From positions 59,558 to 123,557 of the forward strand of contig NZ_FQYI01000008.1 of NCBI RefSeq assembly GCF_900141665.1: a DNA stretch of 64,000 nucleotides. Reading direction: 5' to 3'. A program made the position numbers and the translations under genes. Source of the DNA: Cruoricaptor ignavus. Lineage in GTDB: Bacteria; Bacteroidota; Bacteroidia; Flavobacteriales; Weeksellaceae. Under the pieces are notes generated by a model that ran no database searches, was not told where the DNA came from, and was given only the letters and a program-made list of their open reading frames with translations. Positions within the stretch are counted from its first letter, which is position 1, and each line of letters starts with the position of its first letter. Shown piece by piece: positions 8,226-16,857 of this stretch.

Positions 8226-8891
8226 ATGAAAGCAGTTGTATTACTAAGTGGTGGTCAGGATAGTACCACTTGCCTTTACTGGGCAAAGGAAAGGTTTGAA
8301 GATGTCCACGCAGTAAGTTTTGACTATGGTCAAACTAATATTGAAGAGGTTGAGAGGGCGAGAAAAATAGCGAAGGAGGCAAAATCTCAACATAGGGTCT
8401 TTGATATCTCAGGTATTTTAAGGACTGGTTCCTTGGTCACAGGAGAAAATCATAACAGTAAGAGTTCTATAAATAGCGATCTACCAGCATCATTTGTAGG
8501 GGGAAGAAACTTATTATTTCTAACGATAACAGCATCTTACTGTGCTGAATTTGGGATAAACGATATTGTAATTGGTGCCTGTCAGTCAGATTTCAATGGC
8601 TACCCTGACTGCAGAAGAAATACTATAACGGCAATGGAACTTTCTCTATCTCTCGGTATGGGAATGGGTGATATTCGGATTCATTCACCGTTGATGTACT
8701 TGAGCAAAGCGGAGATTTGGAAGCTATCAAAAGAACTGGGTTGCATTGATGTTATAGTTAATGATACGCTGACTGACTATAACGGAAATACTTCTAAGAT
8801 GAATGAATGGGGTGTTGGAGATGAAGATAATAACGGAAGTAAACTAAGAGCAGAAGGTTATAGGGAGGCGAAAATGAAAGGATGGATATGA
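8226..8891 (+). CDS. queC: QueC-like 7-cyano-7-deazaguanine synthase lacking the zinc cysteines
   Basis: QueC uses ATP and ammonia to turn 7-carboxy-7-deazaguanine (CDG) into preQ0 through an amide intermediate. The PP-loop SGGQDS is at residues 8-13. Family motifs VGGRNLLFLT and GACQSDFNGYPDCR follow. At the C terminus the family normally has TCYNG and then CGxCxxC, which bind zinc. Here the first Cys is Asp184, and the three later positions read Asp199, Asn202 and Ser205. The rest of the domain aligns well (LTDYNG, then LRAEGY), so this is substitution rather than truncation. The product could be preQ0 or the amide intermediate. It overlaps queD by 10 bases. Confidence 0.9.
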   Translation: MKAVVLLSGGQDSTTCLYWAKERFEDVHAVSFDYGQTNIEEVERARKIAKEAKSQHRVFDISGILRTGSLVTGENHNSKSSINSDLPASFVGGRNLLFLTITASYCAEFGINDIVIGACQSDFNGYPDCRRNTITAMELSLSLGMGMGDIRIHSPLMYLSKAEIWKLSKELGCIDVIVNDTLTDYNGNTSKMNEWGVGDEDNNGSKLRAEGYREAKMKGWI

Positions 8892-9328
8892 GTAAAGGAT
8901 TGATAACAGCGGAACGCTATCACGATATTTCTTGCGGTCATCGCGTTGTTGGACACGAGAGTAAATGCCGTTTCCTTCACGGACATAATTACCGATTTCA
9001 TTTTAAAATCGCAAGTGAAAATGGACTTGATAATTTAGGGAGAGTAATTGACTTCAGCGTTATTAAGACCCATCTGTGCCAGTGGCTGGAGGATTATTAT
9101 GACCACAAAACACTGATATGGAAGAACGACCCCCATCTACCCGATTTGTTAAGTGTTTTCAGAGAGAGTATTGTGGTTACAGAGTTTAATCCTACCGCTG
9201 AAAATATAGCAGAGGATTTTTGTGTGAATAAAGCACCTGAGCTGCTTAAAGGGACAAAGTGTAAATTAATAGAAATCAAAATAGAGGAAACAAGAAAATG
9301 TTCAGCGACTTACCAAATCAGAAACTAA
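8882..9328 (+). CDS. queD: QueD, 6-carboxytetrahydropterin synthase
   Basis: QueD converts dihydroneopterin triphosphate into 6-carboxytetrahydropterin, the second step to preQ0. The zinc-binding histidines appear as GHRV (His20) and LHGHNY (His33, His35). The catalytic Cys of the KCRFLHGH motif is Cys29, DHKTL supplies His75, and the IEET motif is near 134-137. Either ATG 8882 or ATG 8888 may be used; both overlap or abut queC, indicating translational coupling. Length (146-148 residues) is typical. Confidence 0.92.
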   Translation: MDMSKGLITAERYHDISCGHRVVGHESKCRFLHGHNYRFHFKIASENGLDNLGRVIDFSVIKTHLCQWLEDYYDHKTLIWKNDPHLPDLLSVFRESIVVTEFNPTAENIAEDFCVNKAPELLKGTKCKLIEIKIEETRKCSATYQIRN

Positions 9329-9921
9329 GTATTTCCGAAGTATTTTATTCCTTACAAGGAGAAGGAGCAAGAGCGGGAACTCCAACAATATTTGTGAGGC
9401 TACAAGGATGCAAAGCAAAACACGCTTGTGCATCAATGGGGGTAAAATGTGATACCGAGTTTGAAAGTGGTTCTCAATGGAGTGTAAAGACACTGCTCGA
9501 GAAAATTCATACCATCGCCCCAAATTGTAAAGAGATAACCTGGACGGGAGGAGAGCCGACTGATCAACTCGACGAGGAAATTATTTACTATTTCAAAGAG
9601 CAGGGTTTTTTTCAGGCAATCGAGACGAGCGGTTTAAATCCAGTTCCGAAAGGAATTGATTTCATTTGTGTATCGCCTAAAGTAGCTGAGCATATTGTCA
9701 AAAAGAATTTCCCGAATGGAGTTGATGAGTTAAGATATGTTCGTCATTCAGGGCAAGAGATACCACAACCGAGCATCGAGGCGAAAAATTACTGGATTTC
9801 TCCTCATTCAGACGGGTTCGAGATTAACTCCGAAAATCTGAAACATTGTATCAGTTTATCCCTGAAGAATCCAAAATGGAAACTATCGATTCAGCAACAT
9901 AAAATATGGAATATACTATGA
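9298..9921 (+). CDS. queE: QueE, 7-carboxy-7-deazaguanine synthase (radical SAM)
   Basis: QueE is a radical S-adenosylmethionine enzyme that contracts 6-carboxytetrahydropterin to CDG. The N terminus has YSLQGEG (17-23). Cysteines at 38, 44 and 51 (GCKAKHAC, then KCDTEF) would hold the iron-sulfur cluster in the spaced arrangement used by this QueE subgroup. TGGEP is at 83-87. At 207 residues it is a normal, compact length. It overlaps queD by 31 bases and folE by 16. Confidence 0.92.
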   Translation: MFSDLPNQKLSISEVFYSLQGEGARAGTPTIFVRLQGCKAKHACASMGVKCDTEFESGSQWSVKTLLEKIHTIAPNCKEITWTGGEPTDQLDEEIIYYFKEQGFFQAIETSGLNPVPKGIDFICVSPKVAEHIVKKNFPNGVDELRYVRHSGQEIPQPSIEAKNYWISPHSDGFEINSENLKHCISLSLKNPKWKLSIQQHKIWNIL

Positions 9922-10574
9922 AGTACTCAAAGGATGCAGCACTTGGAAACGCTATTAAGGAATACCTTGTTGAAAAAGGAGTGGAAACGCCAGTACTTAT
10001 GACTGATAAGTCAAATACAACTAAAATAAGGATCATTGAAAAGAACTTTACAAACATCATGAAGACCCTCGGTCTTGATTTATCGGATGATTCACTGAAA
10101 GACAGTCCACACCGTGTGGCTAAAATGTTCGTAAATGAGATATTCTATGGATTGGACTATGGTAACTTTCCCAAAGCAACAGCGGTTGAAAATAAAATGA
10201 AGTACAATGAGGTGGTACTCGTGAAAAACATTTCAATCACATCAACCTGCGAACATCATTTCGTAACAATTGATGGCAAATGTCACATCGCTTACATTCC
10301 AAAGGAAAAAGTTATTGGATTGTCAAAAATCAATCGAATTGCAAAGTTTTTCGCCAAAAGACCACAGATTCAAGAAAGGCTATCGGAGCAAATCTACTAC
10401 GCATTATCCTTTATTCTTGAAACAGAAGATATAGCAGTAATTATTGATGCAGAACACTACTGCGTAAAGTCCCGAGGAATAGAAGATATAAGTTCAAGCA
10501 CAACGACGTCAAAAATCGGAGGAGTTTTTCTCGATGATTCGGCAAGAGCGGAATTGATTGGGCTAATAAAATGA
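9906..10574 (+). CDS. folE: GTP cyclohydrolase I
   Basis: FolE converts GTP to dihydroneopterin triphosphate, the entry step to preQ0. Zinc ligands are visible in STCEHHF (Cys115, His118) and HYCVKSRG (Cys186). SPHRVAKMF and the family segment around IGLSKINRI also match. ATG 9906 and ATG 9918 are both possible. The gene overlaps queE and the terminase small subunit gene, so it is part of one compact unit. A phage copy lets the virus make the precursor without relying on host supply. Confidence 0.93.
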   Translation: MEYTMKYSKDAALGNAIKEYLVEKGVETPVLMTDKSNTTKIRIIEKNFTNIMKTLGLDLSDDSLKDSPHRVAKMFVNEIFYGLDYGNFPKATAVENKMKYNEVVLVKNISITSTCEHHFVTIDGKCHIAYIPKEKVIGLSKINRIAKFFAKRPQIQERLSEQIYYALSFILETEDIAVIIDAEHYCVKSRGIEDISSSTTTSKIGGVFLDDSARAELIGLIK

Positions 10575-11059
10575 AGACACAGATTTCGGACGAGAAGTTT
10601 AAGGAGGAGTTGATTGACTCTCTAAATTCAGGAGATGCACGCGCGTTGACCAAAACGAACTTCTACGAACTTTTGCGAACTAAATACAAGATTGAAAAAC
10701 AGCGTTCACTTGACTTGTATGATCGTTTCTACTTTGAGATTCAGACTGAAAGGAATGAAGAGAAGATAAAATCAGGGATCAAGGAAGAAAGAAAGAAAAT
10801 TGAAGGGCATATTCTCAATAAGAAGGAGAGAATGGTCATAGCAAGTAATATTGCCAGAGGAATTGTATGGAAAGCGGGAAATGACTTAATTGCGCCATCA
10901 GCAAGTGAGAGAGTAAAGGCAATGGAGTACTTATCAAAGATTGAAGGAGATTTTGAAACAGTTCAAGCGGATATTACCGTGAATCTTAAGAAGATTGATG
11001 AGGTTCTTGAAACATTCACAGATGAAAAATTGAACAGTCTTTTAGAAAAACTTACATAG
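10571..11059 (+). CDS. Probable terminase small subunit
   Basis: This 162-residue charged protein lies directly before the large terminase, overlapping it by one base and folE by four. The N-terminal half is helical and basic with an HTH-like look, and the C-terminal half is rich in Lys and Glu helices. Position and composition suggest the DNA-recognition subunit of the packaging motor; sequence similarity alone is not diagnostic. Confidence 0.6.
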   Translation: MKTQISDEKFKEELIDSLNSGDARALTKTNFYELLRTKYKIEKQRSLDLYDRFYFEIQTERNEEKIKSGIKEERKKIEGHILNKKERMVIASNIARGIVWKAGNDLIAPSASERVKAMEYLSKIEGDFETVQADITVNLKKIDEVLETFTDEKLNSLLEKLT

Positions 11060-12534
11060 TGAGTGAAAAGGAGTTATTGATAGAACGAATAAATGCGCTT
11101 AGACTAAAGCGTTCGCTGCTTGAATTTCTCAGAACCTTCTGGGGTGTGATAGTCAATGAACCATTAGTCGTTAATTGGCATATTAGCATTCTATGTAGGG
11201 AGCTTGAAGAGGTTGCCGAGCGAGTGATTCAAACCAAAGACAAGCCAAGACAGCCGAAACTTCACGACTTGCTCATCAACATTCCGCCTGGGACAACAAA
11301 GTCAACAATCGCAACGATTATGTTCCCTGCGTGGCTTTGGACTAAAGACCCTACCCTGCGCATAATCTCTAACTCATACGCCAGCGATATCGCTATGGAA
11401 CACGCTGTTAAGAGCCGTGATATTATACTTTCCGAACATTACCAGCGGTTGTTTCCCGAAGTGCGAATCCGAAAGGATAAATCGGGCAAGTCCGCTTATG
11501 ACAACACTGCGAACGGAGCAAGATATACCACATCAACAGGAGGTGCGATTACAGGTAAACACGCCCACATCATCATCAACGACGATCCGCAGAATCCGAA
11601 ACAGGCGGAATCCGAAGCTCATAGAAAACAAGCCGTTGAACACACTAAGACACTGGCTTCAAGGAAGGTTGATAAAGCGGTAACGGTTACCGTTACGGTA
11701 ATGCAAAGACTGCATACAAAGGATGTATCGGGCTATCTACTGGACAAGAAAGGAGAACACCTAAAACACATAAAACTACCAGCCGAGATAACCGAGCACA
11801 CTAAGCCTATTCCAGCGCATTTAGAAAAGAACTATCAAAACGGATTGCTTGACCCTATAAGACTTAACACCAGCGCAATTGAGGAAGCGAAAATTGACTT
11901 GGGAACTCGTGCTTACAACGGTCAATTCCTGCAAAATCCAACGGCAGAGGAAGGCGATATTGTCAAACGACAATGGTTTAACATCATCACGAAGCAATCT
12001 TTTGAAACGCTGAAAGCCACAAAGAGAACACCGATACATTTCTTCATTGACACGGCATACACCGATGACAGCGAGAACGACCCAACAGGCATCATCGCGG
12101 CTTGTGAGATCAACAAAAACCTTTACATAATTGACCGCAGGAAGTTATACAAGGAGTTTCCAGAACTGCTGAAATTCATTCCTGAATATGTTTCCTCTCA
12201 GGGATATGACAACCTTTCAACCATCCGCATTGAGCCTAAGGCATCGGGTAAATCAGTGGTGCAGGTAATGCGCAGGGAGACAAGACTTAATGTAACGGAA
12301 ACACCAACACCGAAAGATAGTAAGAAAACACGGCTTTACTCAATATCCCCGATGGTTGAGAGCGGAAGGGTGTGGCTCGTGGAAGGATTATGGAACGAGG
12401 AATTCTTGGATGAAGTTTCAGGATTTCCGAATGCTCCACACGATGAGGATGTGGACTTGCTGTGCTATGCTGCTGACTACCTACTTAAAACTAACGCCAT
12501 CGGAAAGGATGGTTATCAAAACATACTTTGGTAA
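11059..12534 (+). CDS. Terminase large subunit
   Basis: This 491-residue packaging motor ATPase and nuclease starts at GTG 11059. The Walker A-like loop is INIPPGTTKS (about 73-82), Walker B is HIIINDDPQ (about 170), and a nuclease domain starts at FFIDTAYTDD (about 331) with later acidic residues (PHDEDVDLL). It cuts concatemeric DNA and pumps it into the prohead. The stop overlaps the portal ATG (TAATG). Confidence 0.92.
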   Translation: MSEKELLIERINALRLKRSLLEFLRTFWGVIVNEPLVVNWHISILCRELEEVAERVIQTKDKPRQPKLHDLLINIPPGTTKSTIATIMFPAWLWTKDPTLRIISNSYASDIAMEHAVKSRDIILSEHYQRLFPEVRIRKDKSGKSAYDNTANGARYTTSTGGAITGKHAHIIINDDPQNPKQAESEAHRKQAVEHTKTLASRKVDKAVTVTVTVMQRLHTKDVSGYLLDKKGEHLKHIKLPAEITEHTKPIPAHLEKNYQNGLLDPIRLNTSAIEEAKIDLGTRAYNGQFLQNPTAEEGDIVKRQWFNIITKQSFETLKATKRTPIHFFIDTAYTDDSENDPTGIIAACEINKNLYIIDRRKLYKEFPELLKFIPEYVSSQGYDNLSTIRIEPKASGKSVVQVMRRETRLNVTETPTPKDSKKTRLYSISPMVESGRVWLVEGLWNEEFLDEVSGFPNAPHDEDVDLLCYAADYLLKTNAIGKDGYQNILW

Positions 12535-13973
12535 TGAAAATATCAGAACTAACACAAACAGAAGTCATTGATGAGCAGGTTAATTTTCTGTTAAAAGGAA
12601 CGGAAAAGCCCGATTTGGAGAGGTTGAAAAACCAATGGGATGTTTCCAAGCACCGAGTGATGCAGGACAGCGAATACCTTAAGGATAAGGAAATTAAGGA
12701 TGCTGATGGCAACTTAGTGGGAATGAAGAAGGTAAATCGTATCGCTGCGCCTTTCCAGAAAATGATTGTAAACACTTCCGTGGCTTTCGCTTTCGCTAAC
12801 GAGGTGGAGATTGCAGATAATGCCGATGGAGATAGCGGCAGGGAAGCGGTTTTAACCGCTATTTATCGCATCCTTTACGATAATAAGGATTCTTCCTTCA
12901 ACAGAAAGATGGCGAGGGAACTATACCGCTCTACCGAGGTCGCAGAGTATTGGTACTATGAAAAAACAGAGCCGCACGATGACTATGGCTTTACTTGCTC
13001 ATTCAGAATCAAGGTAAAACTAATCACGCCGTGGAACGGCGACAAACTTTTGCCACATTTTGACTCCTATGACAATATGAAGGCATTCGCACGGAATTAC
13101 TCCGTTACCGATTCTGAAGGCAATAAGATTGAATACTTGGATGTCTTTACTTCCGATGAGATAAGGCGGCTCAAGAAATCTGATAACGCTTGGACAGAGG
13201 ATTATTACACCGATTCCAATGGCAATGTCGTATCTGTATCGCAGGGTAATATCTTAGGAAAGATTCCCATCGTTTACGGCAGTCAGGACACGGCAGAATG
13301 GCAGGATGTGCAGACCGATATAGACCGCTTGGAATTACTGTTCAGCAGACACGCAGAAATCAACGACTATCACGCTGCGCCTAAGACATTCGTCGAAGGC
13401 GAACTAATATCGGCACCGCAGGCAGGAGAAGCCAACAGCATCCTCGTGGGAACGCAGGGAAGCAAGGCTTCCATCCTCTCGTGGAATGATTCACCCGAAA
13501 GCATACGATTAGAGATTGAAACGAGGCTGGAAAATATCTATAAATTTACCAGAACGCCCGATGTTTCTTTTAAGTCGGTAAAGGCGATTAATCAGATTAG
13601 TGGAGTGATGCTAAAGATGCTGTTTATGGATGCCCACCTGAAAGTAATGGAGAAGGAAGAAATTTGGGATGAATACTTTACCCGAAGGTTCAACATACTT
13701 AAAGCCTATGTCGGCAAATTGCTCAATCCTTCACTTGCCCAGGCTGCAAGCCAATTGGAATTAACGCCAAGTTTCAAGCCGTATATGATTGACGACACGA
13801 AGGAATGGATTAACACACTGCTTTCAGCGAATGGGAACAAGCCATTGATTTCACAGCAGAAGGCGGCGGAATTGGCAGGTTTGACCGCTAATCCTGATTC
13901 CGACTGGCTGCTGATAAAGAGCGAAGAGAGTGAGCAGAACTATTCCGAAGTGTTCCAACCTACAAACTTGTGA
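12534..13973 (+). CDS. Phage portal protein
   Basis: This 479-residue protein forms the dodecameric vertex through which DNA enters the head. It reads as an SPP1 gp6-like portal, with a PIVYGSQDTAEWQDVQ core and a DRLELLFSRHAEIND segment, a length near the family norm and the expected position between terminase and head morphogenesis protein. ATG 12534 is used; a TTG at 12528 is in frame. Confidence 0.85.
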   Translation: MKISELTQTEVIDEQVNFLLKGTEKPDLERLKNQWDVSKHRVMQDSEYLKDKEIKDADGNLVGMKKVNRIAAPFQKMIVNTSVAFAFANEVEIADNADGDSGREAVLTAIYRILYDNKDSSFNRKMARELYRSTEVAEYWYYEKTEPHDDYGFTCSFRIKVKLITPWNGDKLLPHFDSYDNMKAFARNYSVTDSEGNKIEYLDVFTSDEIRRLKKSDNAWTEDYYTDSNGNVVSVSQGNILGKIPIVYGSQDTAEWQDVQTDIDRLELLFSRHAEINDYHAAPKTFVEGELISAPQAGEANSILVGTQGSKASILSWNDSPESIRLEIETRLENIYKFTRTPDVSFKSVKAINQISGVMLKMLFMDAHLKVMEKEEIWDEYFTRRFNILKAYVGKLLNPSLAQAASQLELTPSFKPYMIDDTKEWINTLLSANGNKPLISQQKAAELAGLTANPDSDWLLIKSEESEQNYSEVFQPTNL

Positions 13974-14044
13974 TTTTCGCACTTATTTCCCTGATGCTAT
14001 TCCTATTATCGCTCAAGATGAGTAGGCACGGAAAACACATTTAA
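13970..14044 (+). CDS. Possible 24-residue membrane peptide
   Basis: A GTG at 13970 overlaps the portal stop (GTGA). It opens a 24-residue frame consisting of one hydrophobic helix (IFALISLMLFLLSL) and a basic tail (KMSRHGKHI), ending just before the next gene. The overlap and the single-helix layout suggest a real small gene, but chance cannot be excluded. Confidence 0.35.
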   Translation: MIFALISLMLFLLSLKMSRHGKHI

Positions 14045-14045
14045 A

Positions 14046-15746
14046 ATGCTTAATTCATACGATAAGGAACATATCCAAAGGATAGAGAAGAACGCAAAGA
14101 AGATTGAAGAACTCTATCAGTCCCTAATCAACAAGATTACGGGGCTTTCTTCATTGGTAGATATAGATGCGGACAACTTCAATATCAGTGATTATCCAGC
14201 CTTAAAGAAGGAATTTGACAAGATGTTCGAGGTTCTCGCAAAGGACACCATCAACCACATTCAATCAGGCGTAAGGCAGTCGTGGTTTTTGGCGGAGGCG
14301 AAGAATGACGCACTGGTAGATTTAATAGCAAATCGTTCAAAATTCAGCCGAGAGCAGATTGAGAAATACAAACAACACAACAGGGTTGCGATGAATGGCT
14401 TCCTTAATAGGAAGGAAGAAGGAATGGAACTCTCCGACCGTGTTTGGAAATACACCGAGCATTTCAAGAATGAAATAGAAATGGGCTTGTCGGTAGGCAT
14501 CGCAGAAGGTAAATCGGCAGCGGAACTGGCGAGGGAACTAAGAGCAAACCTGAAAGAGCCAAACAGATTGTTCAGAAAAGTAAGGGACAACGAGGGTAAG
14601 TTAAAACTTTCCCAACCTGCAGAAACCTACAATCCAGGCAGAGGCGTTTACCGTTCAAGCGTGAAGAATGCTCAAAGATTAGCAAGAACCGAGATAAATA
14701 TCGCCTATCACGAGGCAAACTATGAGAAGTATCAGCAGTTTGACTTCGTAATAGGTCAAGAGATTAAAGTAAGTAACAATCTATCAAAGCATTGTCCATT
14801 CTGTGTGGCGATGCAAGGCAAATATCCCAAGGACTTCAAGTTTAAAGGATGGCATCCGCAGTGTATGTGCAGCAGCCAACCGATATTGAAATCTTCGGAT
14901 GAGATTGATGAGGATACTAAGGCAATCAGGGAGGGAAGAGAAATCCCGACTTCCAAGAACGAGATTACCGATGTTCCCCAGCAGATGAAGGATTGGATTG
15001 CGGCGAATGAGGATAAGATTGATGCAGCGAGGGTAAAGCCGTATTTTGTTGGTGAAAATGCCAGACACTTGGGAATAACAATAAGGATTGATGATAAGAT
15101 GCTTTCTCAACTGAAAGAGAGAGGATACAGAAAACTACCACCTTCTGATTCAAATTTTAACAATCTTAACCTACTGAAGATAGATGATGCAATTCAAACA
15201 CTCGCCAACGGCGTTGGTGCAAAAATAGATATTAAAGAAATTACCTATAATACAAACTATATTACAGTATCGGCAAAGTCCCGAGATGAAAGTTTTTATG
15301 TCATCAGAAACTTTATAAACAATAGCGGCATTAAGACCGTATCCCATCAAAAATTAAAAATACCTGAAAATGCGCAGAAAAGCGGATATGGAAAACGATT
15401 TTTTAGAAGTATGTTCAGGGAATATCAAGCCTTTGGGGTGGAGAAAATAACATTAGTGGCAAGTGACAAAGTTGGCGGATATGCTTGGGCGAGGTACGGA
15501 TTTAAAGCAGATGATGGAAATACTATTCTTGGTATTGCTGATAAGGCAAAAGGCTTAAGCAAATCAGAAAAGAAAAAGTTTGATGCTTGGTTCAATAGAA
15601 GCATCAAAGAGAATGATTTTGATATGCGTAAACTTTCAGACTTGTCTTTTGGAAAAAAACTACTACTCGGAAGTGATTGGAGAGGTTATTTAGACTTCAA
15701 TAATAAAAAACAAATGAGGGTGTTTTTGGATTACTTATATCACTAA
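14046..15746 (+). CDS. Minor head protein (Mu F / SPP1 gp7-like) with C-terminal GNAT-like domain
   Basis: Residues about 1-300 match phage head morphogenesis proteins: a helical N part, then RLARTEINIAYHEAN and a Cys/His cluster (KHCPFCVAMQG, then WHPQCMCS). The segment from about 350 on is extra. It contains SGYGKRFFRSMFREYQAFGVEKITLVAS and GGYAWARYGF, which resembles a GNAT acetyltransferase core (acetyl-CoA loop, then the YxxxGF end strand). At 566 residues it is longer than simple gp7-like proteins. An effector carried on a minor head protein is a known phage design; the acetyltransferase activity is inferred. Confidence 0.78.
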   Translation: MLNSYDKEHIQRIEKNAKKIEELYQSLINKITGLSSLVDIDADNFNISDYPALKKEFDKMFEVLAKDTINHIQSGVRQSWFLAEAKNDALVDLIANRSKFSREQIEKYKQHNRVAMNGFLNRKEEGMELSDRVWKYTEHFKNEIEMGLSVGIAEGKSAAELARELRANLKEPNRLFRKVRDNEGKLKLSQPAETYNPGRGVYRSSVKNAQRLARTEINIAYHEANYEKYQQFDFVIGQEIKVSNNLSKHCPFCVAMQGKYPKDFKFKGWHPQCMCSSQPILKSSDEIDEDTKAIREGREIPTSKNEITDVPQQMKDWIAANEDKIDAARVKPYFVGENARHLGITIRIDDKMLSQLKERGYRKLPPSDSNFNNLNLLKIDDAIQTLANGVGAKIDIKEITYNTNYITVSAKSRDESFYVIRNFINNSGIKTVSHQKLKIPENAQKSGYGKRFFRSMFREYQAFGVEKITLVASDKVGGYAWARYGFKADDGNTILGIADKAKGLSKSEKKKFDAWFNRSIKENDFDMRKLSDLSFGKKLLLGSDWRGYLDFNNKKQMRVFLDYLYH

Positions 15747-15955
15747 GTATTCCTATATCTTTCATATTGTTCTCTCGTAAGCCTGAATTCCGTCAATAGT
15801 TCTTCGAGTGTGAATTCTCCGATTTCCAAAAACCAAATCAAAGACCAAACACGGTGTTTCACATCAACTTCATCGGGAACTGTAAATTCCTCGTGCATTG
15901 CCTCGGTAAATTCATCCTCCACAGGATAATAAGTTCTAATATCTTCGTCTTTCAT
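15743..15955 (-). CDS. Small acidic protein opposite to the structural operon
   Basis: This 70-residue acidic protein (many Asp and Glu, ending in a LEELLTEFRLTREQYERYR helix pair) is encoded against the surrounding genes. Its 3' end overlaps the minor head gene by four bases. Composition and helical periodicity look protein-like. The family is unknown. Being the only minus-strand gene in the late region, it may be a lysogeny-expressed (moron-type) gene. Confidence 0.5.
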   Translation of the reverse strand: MKDEDIRTYYPVEDEFTEAMHEEFTVPDEVDVKHRVWSLIWFLEIGEFTLEELLTEFRLTREQYERYRNT

Positions 15956-15976
15956 AATAAGGTGGTACTTCTTGAA

Positions 15977-16007
15977 AACAGCGAAAGGAGCATCCGCTCC
16001 TGCTGTT
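15977..16007 (+). other. Hairpin in the non-coding stretch between head genes
   Basis: AACAGC (15977-15982) and GGAGC (15987-15991) pair with GCTCC (15996-16000) and GCTGTT (16002-16007) with a small asymmetric bulge. There is no T-run. The 15956-16117 stretch holds no convincing gene. It may be a leader or regulatory RNA structure. Confidence 0.4.
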
Positions 16008-16117
16008 CTGATTTCCGTTCCAAATTTAAGGATTTATTTCAAAGTTATTATTCGCTTACTCTTGTAAGGAGTGGCACGGCATCAGGAGGAAGTGATTTAA
16101 CCGAGTAAACACCGAAG

Positions 16118-16140
16118 GGCGCAGAGATGCGCCTTTTTTT
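16118..16140 (+). terminator. Terminator before the capsid unit
   Basis: GGCGCA, a GAGA tetraloop and TGCGCC are followed by seven T. It would end transcripts from the packaging and head genes before the capsid promoter. Confidence 0.85.
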
Positions 16141-16172
16141 AATGCCAAAAACCGAATTATTTATAATCTAAC

Positions 16173-16189
16173 TATATCCAGCAGATATA
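16173..16189. promoter_or_regulatory. Variant of the 17-bp palindrome at the capsid promoter
   Basis: TATATCCAGCAGATATA differs at two positions from the perfect TATATCTATCAGATATA found at 41163 and 43723. It lies directly upstream of the -7 box at 16194, where a bound protein would affect late transcription. Confidence 0.45.
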
Positions 16190-16193
16190 CACT

Positions 16194-16201
16194 TACCTTT
16201 G
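16194..16201 (+). promoter_or_regulatory. -7 box for the scaffold/capsid unit
   Basis: TACCTTTG matches TAnnTTTG, 23 bases before ATG 16225 and after the terminator at 16118-16140. Confidence 0.6.
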
Positions 16202-16224
16202 ATGCAGTTTAATTTTAAAACCTA

Positions 16225-16851
16225 ATGACAAAAGAGGAGTTTCTACAAATCGTCAAGAAGCATTTCCTGAAATTCGGCTTCTCCGAAAAGGTGCTTTCCG
16301 AAATTGCGGCATTGGTAAAATCTTCATTCAATGAAGATGACGAACTCACAAATGAAGCAGTGGCGGAAAAACTAAAAGCCTACGAGCCAATCGCTAAATC
16401 CTTCCAATCGGAAATTGACCAGCGAGTATCCAAGGCTAAAGAGAAAACGATGTCGGAAGATGCGGCAGACGAAGAGGAAGAAGAACAGCCAAAACATTCG
16501 GCTTCCGAGAAGAGATTAACGCAGCGAGAACTCATTGAGAAACTCTTTGAGAAAATTGAAACGCTTGAGAAGGGACAGTCCGTTAAGACTAACAATGAAA
16601 AAGCGGTGCAAAGGCTCAAGGAATTGAAAATGAGCGATAGGGAAATTGAAGCGGCAATGTTTGGGCGCAACTTTGAAACGGAAAAGTCTATGACAGAATT
16701 CGTGGAAAAACAGGAAGAACTTTACAAGGAGATACTGAAAGATAGGGCGCAAGAACAGGCTGGAAATGGTTTCCTTCCGCAGTCATCAAATGGAAGTGTT
16801 TCCAAGGAGTCAATTCAGAACGCAATTGACCATTTTAACAAAAACTTTTAA
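16225..16851 (+). CDS. Probable capsid scaffolding protein
   Basis: This 208-residue, highly charged and largely helical protein has an acidic run (ADEEEEEQ) and coiled-coil-like segments (KRLTQRELIEKLFEKIETLEK). It stands just before the decoration and major capsid genes. This matches the composition and position of internal scaffolds that guide prohead assembly and then leave. There is no protease motif. Confidence 0.7.
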   Translation: MTKEEFLQIVKKHFLKFGFSEKVLSEIAALVKSSFNEDDELTNEAVAEKLKAYEPIAKSFQSEIDQRVSKAKEKTMSEDAADEEEEEQPKHSASEKRLTQRELIEKLFEKIETLEKGQSVKTNNEKAVQRLKELKMSDREIEAAMFGRNFETEKSMTEFVEKQEELYKEILKDRAQEQAGNGFLPQSSNGSVSKESIQNAIDHFNKNF

Positions 16852-16857
16852 AAACAA

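Noticed and set aside
8226..10574. Queuosine tRNA biosynthesis as the purpose of queC-queD-queE-folE
   Set aside because: No queF, queA, queG or zinc-type TGT is present, the genes are inside a phage, and DpdA is cotranscribed. DNA modification explains the set better.
15854..16108. 84-codon plus frame before the capsid unit
   Set aside because: Half of it is antisense to the acidic minus-strand gene, and the rest covers the hairpin spacer. Composition is not convincing.
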